The notes under the pieces were generated by a model. That model did not search any database. It was not told the DNA's origin and was given only the letters and a program-made list of their open reading frames with translations. Positions 1 to 6,896 of a stretch of 11,182 nt of DNA are shown here, one piece after another; positions within the stretch are counted from its first letter, which is position 1, and the number at the start of each line of letters is the position of its first letter. The position numbers were made by a program, and so were the translations under genes. The stretch is from an uncultured Acetatifactor sp. (lineage in GTDB: Bacteria > Bacillota > Clostridia > Lachnospirales > Lachnospiraceae). The stretch spans positions 1 to 11,182 of the forward strand of contig CANQSE010000042.1 in the NCBI GenBank assembly GCA_947626405.1, written 5' to 3'.

Positions 1-52
1 CTTCTGACGCACTGCGCCGAAGCTCTCTGAAGCATTGCCGAATTTAAAAGTA

Positions 53-958
53 TCAGGAATGAATCGCTTTTTCCATTACGCCCAGACCAAGCGCGTAAGG
101 TCCCGTGTGTACGCTGATACCGGCTCCGATCTGATACAGCGGTATATCCTTTACGTCCATACCGTTTTTATTGAGAGTTTCAATCACATGGTTTTTGTAC
201 TCCTGCGCCTCCCCGATATCATAGCCATATCCTATTGAAAAGCTGTAACAGCCGCAGTCAAGGCTGCTGTGCTTTAGATAATCCACCAGAAGCTGCAGGG
301 ATTTTTCAGTGGTTTTTCTGCGGCTCCTGCCTATTCCGGACGGAAAGATCTCACCCTGCTTTAAGGTTATAACCGGTCTGATACCAAGCACGCTTCCCGC
401 CACAGCCGCGACCTTTCCGATACGTCCGCCGTGCTTTAAATATTCCATATCGCCCACGGTAAAGAAAATCCGTCCCGTTACTTTAATCTCATCCAGCCTC
501 TTAAGCGTTTCCTCATAGCCTGCGCCGCTGTCTCTGAGCGCAATGGCTTCCATCACAAACTGCCCCTGCAAAACTGTGTTCACCATGGAATTAACAACTG
601 TTATACGTGCCTGGGGATAATCCTCCAAAACCATATCCCGGGCGTTTAACGCCGTCTGTATTGAGCCGCTGAATTTGCTTGTGATGCAGATGCAGATCAC
701 AGGGATGCCTTCCTTTGCAAACGGCAGAAACACATCCGCGTAATCCTGCGCACACGGCATGGACGATTTTGGATATACGCCCTTTTTGTCCACCATCTGC
801 TGATAAAAATCCCTGACTCCGATCTGTACTCCCTCTTTTAAGTAGTTTTCGTCGTCAAACGACACGTAAAACGGCACCACCGTAACGTTTTTCTCTTTGG
901 CAAGCTCTGCGGGAAGGTCGCAGGAGCCGTCGCTTACTATATGGAATGACTCGCTCAT
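53..958 (-). CDS. DegV family protein (fatty-acid-binding, FakB-like)
   Basis: 301-residue protein of usual DegV length. Family members bind a fatty acid in a cleft between two domains, and the best-studied ones (FakB) present it to the kinase FakA for phospholipid synthesis; a cytoplasmic role is expected. Visible family marks are the N-terminal SDGSCDLP (residues 9-16, equivalent to TDSxxDLP), PKSSMPCAQDY near 63-73, the TSKFSGSIQTA segment around 93-103 that matches the lipid-head-group-binding Ser loop, GGRIGKVAA near 177-185, and the C-terminal HTGPYALGLGV. The ATG at 958 is preceded by AGAGGAA, close but usable. The gene has its own promoter and lies 153 bp after the peptidase gene, so it is probably transcribed separately. 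No fakA-like gene is in the window, so the exact lipid and partner are unknown. The family is clear; the FakB role is inferred. Confidence 0.93.
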   Translation of the reverse strand: MSESFHIVSDGSCDLPAELAKEKNVTVVPFYVSFDDENYLKEGVQIGVRDFYQQMVDKKGVYPKSSMPCAQDYADVFLPFAKEGIPVICICITSKFSGSIQTALNARDMVLEDYPQARITVVNSMVNTVLQGQFVMEAIALRDSGAGYEETLKRLDEIKVTGRIFFTVGDMEYLKHGGRIGKVAAVAGSVLGIRPVITLKQGEIFPSGIGRSRRKTTEKSLQLLVDYLKHSSLDCGCYSFSIGYGYDIGEAQEYKNHVIETLNKNGMDVKDIPLYQIGAGISVHTGPYALGLGVMEKAIHS

Positions 959-1008
959 ATTTCCTCTATTCCGCTGTTTTGCAGCTCTGTTATGTTTTGA
1001 TCACGTTT

Positions 1009-1037
1009 AGAATACCATCTTTTTGAGGAAATAGCAA
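1009..1037 (-). promoter_or_regulatory. Sigma-A-type promoter for the DegV gene
   Basis: On the minus strand TTGCTA (1032-1037) and TATTCT (1009-1014) are separated by exactly 17 bp, upstream of the DegV start at 958. The short leader also contains a small hairpin (GCTG-CAAAA-CAGC) just ahead of the ribosome site. Sequence match only. Confidence 0.55.
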
Positions 1038-1111
1038 CATTATTTTTGTTTTTTAAATCACATTTCGCAGTTCGACAATTATTTCTTGTGGTTTTTGATA
1101 CTACATCTTCC

Positions 1112-2092
1112 CTATAATACTTCCTTGTAAACCCTGAGCACATTTTTCAGAAAAATCCTGTCAAGCTGTCCCTCCGTAAAGCCGCCCGCCTTAAGTCCCT
1201 CCCAGAGACGATCCATGCTCTGGGCTCCCGGGAGATCCTCGTTTGTTTCGATGCCGTCAAAATCGCTTCCCAGTCCCAGGACTTCAATTCCTCCCACATT
1301 GCAGATATGCTTTGCATGGCGTACCAGAGCTGCCACCATATCGGTATTTTCTCCCTCCCCCGCAACATTATCCAGAAATCCGGCATAAAAATTAAGCCCC
1401 ATAACGCCGCCCCTTTCCGCCAGCTTCCTTATCATAGGGTCGGTAAGATTCCTCATTTTGGGACATATCTCTCTTGCGTTTGAATGACTGGCGACAAAGG
1501 GCTTTTTTGTCACTTCGCAGACATCGTAAAACCCCTCGTCCGATAAATGGGACACATCCGGAATCATTCCCAGCTTTTCCATCTCTGCGACAAACTCTCT
1601 GCCGCGCTCCGTAAGCCCCCGAAAATGATCATGCTGCCGGCATGGGACCTTATGCGAATCATTGGGCCATCCAAGTTCATTGGGATAGTTCCACGTGAGA
1701 GTCATCATCCTGACGCCCCACCCGTAGAGCTCCTTCAGCTTACCGACATCTCCCTTACAGACTGCTCCCTCCTCAACCGTAAGAAGGGCGGACATTTTCC
1801 CCGCCCTTTCGTTGTCCGCTATGTCGCCGTAGCTGTAGACACGCGCAATCATGTCGCTGTTTTGCCCTATTTCCCGCTCATATGTCTCATGCAGCCTGCA
1901 CACGCTCTCCCAGGGATCAACGTCCTTTTTCATATGGACAAAAAGCGCAAAATTCTGGAGTACATAGCCCGAAGCCCTCATTCTCTTAAGATCAAGATGC
2001 AGCCCGTTCTCCCTCAGAGTTTCACGCCCGCCCTTTTCCTGCAGCTTCATAAGCTCGCTTATGGTATCGCAGTGCATATCCGCAATCTTCAT
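1112..2092 (-). CDS. Membrane dipeptidase, peptidase family M19 (renal-dipeptidase-like)
   Basis: 326-residue zinc dipeptidase of the M19 family, which cleaves dipeptides, including some with D-residues, through a binuclear zinc site in a TIM barrel. Metal ligands are recognisable in order: HxD at H7 and D9, the bridging Glu in TVEEG (E107), His in DVSHLS (H182), His in ASHSNARE (H203), and the GSDFDG motif near 275-280. There is no signal peptide or membrane segment, so it is probably cytoplasmic despite the family name. I chose the ATG at 2092 because GGGGAA lies at good spacing and the metal motif then sits near the N-terminus as usual; the ATG at 2113 has no ribosome site. It has its own promoter, but no terminator separates it from the upstream SGNH gene, so some read-through is possible. 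A role in peptide scavenging or wall-peptide turnover is inference; the substrate is unknown. Confidence 0.93.
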   Translation of the reverse strand: MKIADMHCDTISELMKLQEKGGRETLRENGLHLDLKRMRASGYVLQNFALFVHMKKDVDPWESVCRLHETYEREIGQNSDMIARVYSYGDIADNERAGKMSALLTVEEGAVCKGDVGKLKELYGWGVRMMTLTWNYPNELGWPNDSHKVPCRQHDHFRGLTERGREFVAEMEKLGMIPDVSHLSDEGFYDVCEVTKKPFVASHSNAREICPKMRNLTDPMIRKLAERGGVMGLNFYAGFLDNVAGEGENTDMVAALVRHAKHICNVGGIEVLGLGSDFDGIETNEDLPGAQSMDRLWEGLKAGGFTEGQLDRIFLKNVLRVYKEVL

Positions 2093-2121
2093 AAAATTCC
2101 CCGCAACATGCAATTCGTTTT

Positions 2122-2150
2122 ATTATATGCCGCCAGAGCCGGAATGTCAT
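2122..2150 (-). promoter_or_regulatory. Strong sigma-A-type promoter for the dipeptidase gene
   Basis: Minus-strand ATGACA (2145-2150) and a perfect TATAAT (2122-2127) are 17 bp apart. It lies about 30 bp before the chosen start at 2092 and covers the rejected ATG at 2113, which further supports the shorter form. Confidence 0.65.
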
Positions 2151-2195
2151 TTCCGTCCCCAGCCCGTTAAGCGTATGTTACGCCGTCCCAAGGCT

Positions 2196-3140
2196 CTACT
2201 GCGCGTCCAGATTGACGGCGTGATTTTTCAGATAATTCTTCCATATCTCGATGTATTTCCCTTTAAGGTGTACGCCGTCAAAGGTATATGAGGGCTCCAT
2301 TCCCCCTGTATCGTCGCAAATCTCAGGATTGGCGTCAAGATAAAAAATTCTCCTGTTGTCCGCCAGCTTTTCGATCTCCTGATTGCGGGCAATTATTCCC
2401 TCGTTGTTTATATAGTCTCCCTTTTCTGACCTTTCAGTAGTCACCTTCAGTATCCCCTGGACATACAGTATGGCCTCGGGCTGCAGCTCAAGAAGCCGAT
2501 CTACCACCTCTTTATACTTTGCCGCAAAGGTTTCCACCGTCCCTGTTCCCATCTCGTTTATCCCGACCATAAGATAAATCTTTTTAAAGGAGCAAAGCTG
2601 CAGAGCCTCCTCTATGGTAATCATCTCGCTCTGATCAGACACATACGCAACCTCAGCGTCAAGGAGCCTGTATATTGTCATTCCCTTGGAAGCATAAAAA
2701 GTGGAAATTTCCTGGAGCCCGCCGTAATCGTACATTCCCACTGTACGGGAATCTCCGATAAATACCGCGTCTGAAAAATAATCATCCTCCACGGTCATAT
2801 AGATCGGATCCGTCCCGTCCCAGAAACCGTCCTCTGTCCTGTGAGACGTATTTTCTTCTTCCGAAGGCGCTGGCGTTGCAGACTGCTCCTGCCCCTCGCC
2901 GCCGTCCTCATCTGTTGCCGGCTGTATATCCTCTGCCGAGGGCTCCGGAGACTGAAGCTCCGCATCCTGCCCCGTCATATCGGGAGCATCATCCTGCTCG
3001 CTGTCCGTTATTTTTCCCAATATATCCTTTGCCTTTTCCGCCGACTGCACATAAAAATTCCAGTGATCTACGCAGGACATATAAAATATTCCGCCGACGA
3101 GCATCAATATCAAAAAAGACCATTTTTTTAACCTTTTCAC
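2196..3140 (-). CDS. Membrane-anchored SGNH/GDSL hydrolase-fold protein paired with an MBOAT
   Basis: About 314 residues from a GTG at 3140. The N-terminus (KRLKKW, then about 20 hydrophobic residues) is a signal anchor. It is followed by a long low-complexity linker rich in Asp, Glu, Pro, Ser and Gln, then a C-terminal SGNH domain expected outside the membrane. SGNH blocks are visible: FIGDSRTVG (Ser about 131), VGINE with the block III Asn (about 195), and DGVHLKG with the catalytic Asp/His pair (about 288 and 291). Such domains transfer or remove acyl groups on sugars, and they often accompany MBOAT proteins, as in alginate- and wall-polymer O-acetylation systems. The frame stays open to a GTG at 3224 inside the MBOAT gene, but that site lacks a ribosome site and would add 28 hydrophilic residues before the anchor; the 3140 site has only a weak GGGA. 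Whether it acts as acetyltransferase or esterase cannot be told from sequence. Confidence 0.85.
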   Translation of the reverse strand: MKRLKKWSFLILMLVGGIFYMSCVDHWNFYVQSAEKAKDILGKITDSEQDDAPDMTGQDAELQSPEPSAEDIQPATDEDGGEGQEQSATPAPSEEENTSHRTEDGFWDGTDPIYMTVEDDYFSDAVFIGDSRTVGMYDYGGLQEISTFYASKGMTIYRLLDAEVAYVSDQSEMITIEEALQLCSFKKIYLMVGINEMGTGTVETFAAKYKEVVDRLLELQPEAILYVQGILKVTTERSEKGDYINNEGIIARNQEIEKLADNRRIFYLDANPEICDDTGGMEPSYTFDGVHLKGKYIEIWKNYLKNHAVNLDAQ

Positions 3141-3192
3141 ACCGATCCCATGCCTTCCCGTTTCATGCCGTATTTTCCCGCCGCTTAAGACA

Positions 3193-4572
3193 TCAGAAGC
3201 TGAAGTATCTGAAAGGGTTCTCACCCGATACGCTAATCATCCTGATACAGTACCAGAACAGCACCGTGAGGAGGACAGTTCCAAAAAAGCTGTCCTTTAT
3301 GCGCCCATACAGCTTTTTGAACAGAGGAGTGCACGCCGCAAAACACACCAAAAACGTATACCAATACGTCCTGACAGCCCTGAGCCAGTCCCCGCTGCTC
3401 ACCGATATCCCGCTTACCGCGCCGAACATCCTTCCCAGATAAATCTGCATCTGCGAAAAATCCGTAATGGCAAAACACATCCATGTCACAGGCGCCAGTA
3501 CCCACAGATAAATGTGCGGCACCGCCTTTAATATTCCACGCTCAAATACCCTCTGCACTCCGGTTGCTTCCAGCAGCCTCTCCGCCAGAATCAGAAACAG
3601 CACCATCATTCCCCATGCCAGGAAATTAAGCCTCAGTCCGTGCCATGCCGACGTAAGAAGCCATACCACGGAAAGGTTCAGCACCGTGCGCATCATACCC
3701 CTTCTGCTGCCTCCCATGGGAATGTATATATATTTGCAGAACCACCTTCCGAGCGTTATGTGCCACCTGCGGTAAAAATCCCGAAAAGAGGCCGCCATGT
3801 ATGGTTCCCTGAAATTTTCCGGAAGTTCAAAGCCCATGATCCTGCCAAGTCCGACAGCCATCAGAGAATAACCGTAAAAATCAAAGTACAGGTTAAGCGA
3901 ATACGCCACAGCTCCCAGCCAGGCAAGGGGAGTCGAAATGCTCTCAAACCCCGCCACCTGCACATCGTTCCACAGGATTCCGATCCTGTCCGCCAGAAGC
4001 ACCTTTGACGCAAGGCCCATGGTAAACAGCTTCAGCCCCTGTTCAATACCCTGGGCGGTAAACTCTCTCTCCCGCAGTTCATTCCCAATCTCTTTGTACT
4101 CCGTGACAGGTCCGGACACAAGCTTGGGAAACATACAAATATAAACCGCAAACTGTAAAAACGGGACACGGCCTTCCGTTTCACCCCTGTATACGTCAAT
4201 GAGCCATGATACCGCCTGAAATGTATAAAAACTGATTCCAAGCGGGAGGACTTCCCCCGCCGTTCCCGCTTTAAAACAAAACAGCAGCCCGAGGTGGAAG
4301 ACCACGCCCATTATCATTATATTTTTCCGTACCAATCCCGCCCTTTTGTGTCTGCGCTGTTTTCTGCCCTGCGCGGCAATTAAACGTCCCATGGCAAACG
4401 TGACTGCCATTGAAGTCAAAAGCAGCGGCAGATATATAAGAGCGCCAAAAGAATAAAATATCAGGCTTCCGATCAGGAGCGTAACATTTTTAAAGCGCCT
4501 GGGGGTAATCGCATAAAATAACAAAAATAAGGGGAAAAACAGGAGAATAAACTCCATACTGCTAAATACCAA
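3193..4572 (-). CDS. MBOAT family membrane O-acyltransferase (AlgI/DltB-like)
   Basis: 459-residue polytopic membrane protein of typical MBOAT length, proposed to pass acyl groups across the membrane for O-acylation of an exported polymer. The N-terminal VFSSMEFILLFFPLFLLFY is the classic start of this family. LGISFYTFQAVSWLIDVYRG lies at 111-130, the DFYRRWHITLGRWFCKYIYIP block with His271 is near 265-285, and the invariant His of SAWHGLRLNF is H311. The start is a TTG at 4572; it preserves the conserved VFSS N-terminus, whereas the ATG at 4557 would remove it. Neither has a strong ribosome site. The SGNH gene follows at once, or overlaps if its upstream GTG is used, so the two form one unit read from the promoter at 4620-4648. 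No glycosyltransferase or polymerase gene is present to identify the polymer. DltB is less likely because no dltA, dltC or dltD accompanies it. Confidence 0.92.
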   Translation of the reverse strand: MVFSSMEFILLFFPLFLLFYAITPRRFKNVTLLIGSLIFYSFGALIYLPLLLTSMAVTFAMGRLIAAQGRKQRRHKRAGLVRKNIMIMGVVFHLGLLFCFKAGTAGEVLPLGISFYTFQAVSWLIDVYRGETEGRVPFLQFAVYICMFPKLVSGPVTEYKEIGNELREREFTAQGIEQGLKLFTMGLASKVLLADRIGILWNDVQVAGFESISTPLAWLGAVAYSLNLYFDFYGYSLMAVGLGRIMGFELPENFREPYMAASFRDFYRRWHITLGRWFCKYIYIPMGGSRRGMMRTVLNLSVVWLLTSAWHGLRLNFLAWGMMVLFLILAERLLEATGVQRVFERGILKAVPHIYLWVLAPVTWMCFAITDFSQMQIYLGRMFGAVSGISVSSGDWLRAVRTYWYTFLVCFAACTPLFKKLYGRIKDSFFGTVLLTVLFWYCIRMISVSGENPFRYFSF

Positions 4573-4619
4573 GACTCATCACATCTTTCGCTTTTTATTT
4601 AAAATATATTCATACTTAT

Positions 4620-4648
4620 ATACTATCCTCTCCATTTACACTTTACAA
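4620..4648 (-). promoter_or_regulatory. Sigma-A-type promoter for the MBOAT-SGNH pair
   Basis: Minus-strand TTGTAA (4643-4648) and TAGTAT (4620-4625) are separated by 17 bp, with an AT-rich leader of about 40 bases before the TTG start. It lies about 35 bp from the phased repeats at 4683-4712. Confidence 0.5.
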
Positions 4649-4682
4649 CTGATTTAATCTTAAGTTTTGCTAATAAACTTAA

Positions 4683-4712
4683 CAAATCAGTGTCAAATAT
4701 TTGTCAAATATT
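4683..4712. repeat. 11-bp phased CAAAT repeats, including a perfect tandem TGTCAAATATT pair
   Basis: TGTCAAATATT occurs twice head-to-tail (4691-4701 and 4702-4712). The core CAAAT recurs a third time at 4683, so starts are at 4683, 4694 and 4705, exactly 11 bp apart. CAAATATTTG (4694-4703) is also a perfect palindrome. The array lies between two divergent promoters, so it could be a protein-binding array on one face of the helix. No binding protein is identified. Confidence 0.6.
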
Positions 4713-4750
4713 AAAAAGTAATTCACGGAATTTACAAAAGAATGTTTTTC

Positions 4751-4779
4751 TTGCGCCGTCCTCCCCCGCATGGTATAGT
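4751..4779 (+). promoter_or_regulatory. Sigma-A-type promoter for the DUF6062 gene
   Basis: TTGCGC (4751-4756) and TATAGT (4774-4779) are separated by exactly 17 bp, followed by a leader of about 25-30 bases with AGAAAGGA ahead of the ATG at 4810. Confidence 0.6.
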
Positions 4780-4809
4780 CGTGATATAGAAATAGAAAGG
4801 ACGCGGACT

Positions 4810-5571
4810 ATGAAAGAACAGCTATATACTATTCCACTTAACGATGCGGTAAACGCCGGTGACGAGTGCCCATTCTGTTATATTGAGCGAAGCGTGGAGC
4901 AGGATCTTCTCGATTTTGTACTCGGCAGCAGCGCTTCCTACATGGAAGCGGACATACGCGACATGACTGACCGCGCGGGATTCTGCAGGACGCATTTCCG
5001 TAAAATGTTTGACTACGGGAACACCCTTGGAAACGCCTGGATCCTCAAGACGCACTACAGGAGAATGATCGGCGAGATGCAGCAGACCTTCGCGGGATTT
5101 AAGCCGGGCAGGACATCCCTTAAAGACAGGCTCAAAAAAACCGACGGCAGTTCAAATGCCATCGGAGCATGGGTGCGCGAAAAAAACGATTCCTGCTATA
5201 TATGCAGTCAGTTTAAGGATACTTACGACAGGTACATGGACACCTTCTTTTACCTGTGGAAACAGGATCCCGATTTCCGCAGACGCATAAAGGAGAGCAA
5301 GGGCTTCTGCCTTACACATTTCGGCGAGCTGTGCGAGGCTTCCGACGCTAAGCTTTCCGACAGGGAAAAGAACGAATTTTATGAAACAATGATGCCTCTG
5401 ATGGAAAGCAACATGCAGAGGGTTGCAGAAGACGTGGCGTGGATGGTGGAAAAATTCGACTACCGCAACAAGAACGCCGACTGGAAAAACTCAAGAGACG
5501 CCATCCAGCGCGGCATGCAGAAGCTTAAGGGGGGCTATCCGGCAGACCCTCCGTTTAAGATGAGTAAGTAG
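4810..5571 (+). CDS. DUF6062 family protein with duplicated Cys/His modules
   Basis: 253-residue soluble protein. The start MKEQLYTIPLNDA followed by a CPxC motif is how I recall DUF6062 proteins of clostridia, a family of unknown function. Two similar modules are visible: C20-x2-C23 with GFC59RTH62F, and C129-x2-C132 with GFC167LTH170F. The Cys pair and the C-x2-H pair are 35 and 34 residues apart, so each module could hold one zinc ion. Both halves are helical-looking and lack membrane segments. The ATG at 4810 is supported by AAAGGA and a promoter just upstream; the longer open frame to 4690 crosses that promoter and is not coding. The 3' end overlaps the convergent TetR gene by 17 bp. Metal binding is inference from the residue pattern; no enzymatic motif is seen. 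Confidence 0.88.
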   Translation: MKEQLYTIPLNDAVNAGDECPFCYIERSVEQDLLDFVLGSSASYMEADIRDMTDRAGFCRTHFRKMFDYGNTLGNAWILKTHYRRMIGEMQQTFAGFKPGRTSLKDRLKKTDGSSNAIGAWVREKNDSCYICSQFKDTYDRYMDTFFYLWKQDPDFRRRIKESKGFCLTHFGELCEASDAKLSDREKNEFYETMMPLMESNMQRVAEDVAWMVEKFDYRNKNADWKNSRDAIQRGMQKLKGGYPADPPFKMSK

Positions 5572-6172
5572 GTCCGCAGACGATTTTTTTCATCATGTCA
5601 AGATAACCGCAGATTTCGGAATAAAGCATTTCAGGCTGAAAGGAAGCGTCCTGAAACCGCTCGCTCATAAGCCCTTTCGCCGTGAAATCGAGCATTTTTC
5701 TGAGCTTTTGTCCGTCAATACCCGCAGGGAGCGCTGTATAGTCAACCTGGCTGTAAATGGCTTCAGCCGCTTCCTCGAGGGCGCAGCGCTTATCCTCTAC
5801 GGAGAGCAGCGCCTCGCTGACATCCTCCGACATTGAACGGTTTAAAAACTGCTGCATGTAGGGATAACCACGCATGGCGTTCATTCTTGCGCGCTGAATC
5901 TGCTTCATCACTTCAAAGAGATCCTTTTCTGAGGGATCAACGGCGGTTTTAAACTCCAGGATCATATATCTCACGCTGTAGTCGTAAATAAAGCTGTAGA
6001 CTCCGAGCTTGCTCTCAAAATAGTGAAAAAGCAGACCCTTGCTTATCGCCGCTTCCCTGACAATATCGTCCGTGCTGGCATGGCGGTACCCCCGCTGCGC
6101 AAAAATTTTCAGCGCGGCATTAATCATCCTGTCCTGTTTTTCTTTCTTCAGATCGAAGAACTTACCGTTCAT
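5555..6172 (-). CDS. TetR/AcrR family transcriptional regulator
   Basis: 205-residue one-component repressor-type protein of normal TetR length. The N-terminal helix-turn-helix is clear: MNGKFFDLKKEKQDR leads into AALKIFAQRGYRHAS and then the recognition region at about 33-52 (STDDIV, ISKGLLFHYF). The C-terminal 150 residues are helical and variable, as expected for the ligand-binding and dimer domain, so the ligand cannot be read. The ATG at 6172 has GGGGAG nine bases upstream and gives the usual N-terminus; a TTG at 6211 with AGGAG upstream would add 13 residues and is the main alternative. It is divergent from the acidic membrane protein gene, with a dyad in between, and convergent with DUF6062. 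Control of its own promoter and of the divergent gene is the usual arrangement but is inferred. Confidence 0.92.
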   Translation of the reverse strand: MNGKFFDLKKEKQDRMINAALKIFAQRGYRHASTDDIVREAAISKGLLFHYFESKLGVYSFIYDYSVRYMILEFKTAVDPSEKDLFEVMKQIQRARMNAMRGYPYMQQFLNRSMSEDVSEALLSVEDKRCALEEAAEAIYSQVDYTALPAGIDGQKLRKMLDFTAKGLMSERFQDASFQPEMLYSEICGYLDMMKKIVCGPTYSS

Positions 6173-6244
6173 CCCCGCCTGCTCCCCGTATTTCACCGTA
6201 TCAACGGACAACTGTCATCACTCCTATTACTTTCACATATTAAC

Positions 6245-6273
6245 GGGTTGTTGTCAATACCCTTGAATAACCC
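6245..6273. promoter_or_regulatory. Inverted repeat, candidate TetR-family operator
   Basis: GGGTTGTT (6245-6252) is mirrored by AATAACCC (6266-6273) with one mismatch and a 13-bp centre. Its size suits a TetR-type dimer site. A minus-strand TTGACA (6252-6257) lies inside it, as expected if binding blocked the TetR gene's own promoter, though no good -10 is seen at standard spacing. Candidate only. Confidence 0.4.
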
Positions 6274-6397
6274 TTTTTCAACCGTAATCTTAAATTTTTT
6301 TAAATTACGCTCATATTCTCTTTTCTTTTTTGCAAAATAGTATTAAAATAGAGACAAATATCATCTGGTAAAAATAACCACCCGAAAGGAGTACGTC

Positions 6398-6757
6398 ATG
6401 GCTAAGAAATTTGGCAAGGTTTTGTTCCTTACCGCCGCATTGAGCGGAGCTGCCGCTGCGGTTTACTATTATCTGCGGAAAAAGGATGAAGAAAAATTTA
6501 TCTCCGAGGACGAGGATTACGACGACTTCGGCGAAGACCCGGACGATGAATCCGAAAACGGAAAGAAATACGTTTCCCTTACTCCCGACGCGGAGGGCTC
6601 CAAAGAGGAAGCGCCAAAGGAGGAGGCTCCTGAGAAATCCGCCGATGAATCATTTGTTCCCCTGGATCAGGTGGCGCCGCCGCAAAACGACAAGGATAAC
6701 GGGAAAAATGATCCCGAGGTAGAGGAATTTTTTGACGAGGACGATGCCGAGGAATGA
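6398..6757 (+). CDS. Small, highly acidic single-TM protein, function unknown
   Basis: 119 residues. The N-terminus (MAKKFGK, then a hydrophobic stretch about 8-25 ending YYYLRKKDEEKF) is one membrane anchor with basic residues on both sides. The rest is a disordered-looking tail with about 37 Asp/Glu residues in the whole protein, Pro/Lys/Glu runs around 68-80, and an acidic end (EEFFDEDDAEE). No Cys, catalytic motif or lipobox is present. It has a strong ribosome site (GAAAGGAG, 6384-6391) and is followed by a terminator, so it is a real single-gene unit. The KKFGK...YYYLRKK start recalls YtxH-like small anchored proteins, but I do not recognise a named family. It is divergent from the TetR gene and may be its target. 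The anchor's orientation is ambiguous because basic residues flank both sides. Confidence 0.8.
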   Translation: MAKKFGKVLFLTAALSGAAAAVYYYLRKKDEEKFISEDEDYDDFGEDPDDESENGKKYVSLTPDAEGSKEEAPKEEAPEKSADESFVPLDQVAPPQNDKDNGKNDPEVEEFFDEDDAEE

Positions 6758-6790
6758 TTTTTTACGCGTCATGACCGTCGGCCGCAAATG

Positions 6791-6841
6791 AAATAAGGAA
6801 CGTTTCGGGATGATTTTTCCCGACGCTCCTTATTTTTTTAT
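6791..6841 (+). terminator. Rho-independent terminator after the acidic protein gene (possibly bidirectional)
   Basis: AAATAAGGA (6791-6799) pairs perfectly with TCCTTATTT (6827-6835). Inside, TCGGGA (6805-6810) pairs with TCCCGA (6818-6823) around a 7-base loop, with a small asymmetric bulge between the two stems. A T-rich run follows. Read in reverse it could also end the glnS-DUF2225-MocR transcript, with a weaker tail (TTATTTCATTT). Confidence 0.85.
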
Positions 6842-6866
6842 TTTGAGCATACCGCGCAAAACCGGT

Positions 6867-6892
6867 CGCCGCTGTGGCTGCGGCGCTTTTTT
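6867..6892 (+). terminator. Second plus-strand hairpin with T tract
   Basis: CGCCGC (6867-6872) and GCGGCG (6880-6885) form a perfect 6-bp GC stem with a 7-base loop, followed by C and six Ts. It lies only about 30 bases after the first terminator, with no plus-strand gene between, so it is probably a backup that protects the convergent MocR gene from read-through. Confidence 0.65.
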
Positions 6893-6896
6893 CCCT

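Noticed and set aside
1..52. Hairpin downstream of DegV as a terminator
   Set aside because: GAAGC/GCTTC-type pairings exist but are short and have no T tract on the minus strand; the region is cut by the window edge.
955..1143. Short minus-strand frame between DegV and the peptidase
   Set aside because: It spans the DegV promoter and leader, overlaps the end of the peptidase gene, and has no ribosome site.
1547..2170. 207-codon plus-strand open frame
   Set aside because: It lies fully opposite the M19 peptidase gene, whose metal-binding motifs are intact, and its translation shows no family features.
2876..3442. 188-codon plus-strand open frame
   Set aside because: It is antisense to the SGNH and MBOAT genes, with a Pro/Arg/His-rich translation typical of a shadow frame.
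4690..4809. N-terminal extension of the DUF6062 protein
   Set aside because: It would be translated through a good promoter, and the family start and ribosome site are at 4810.
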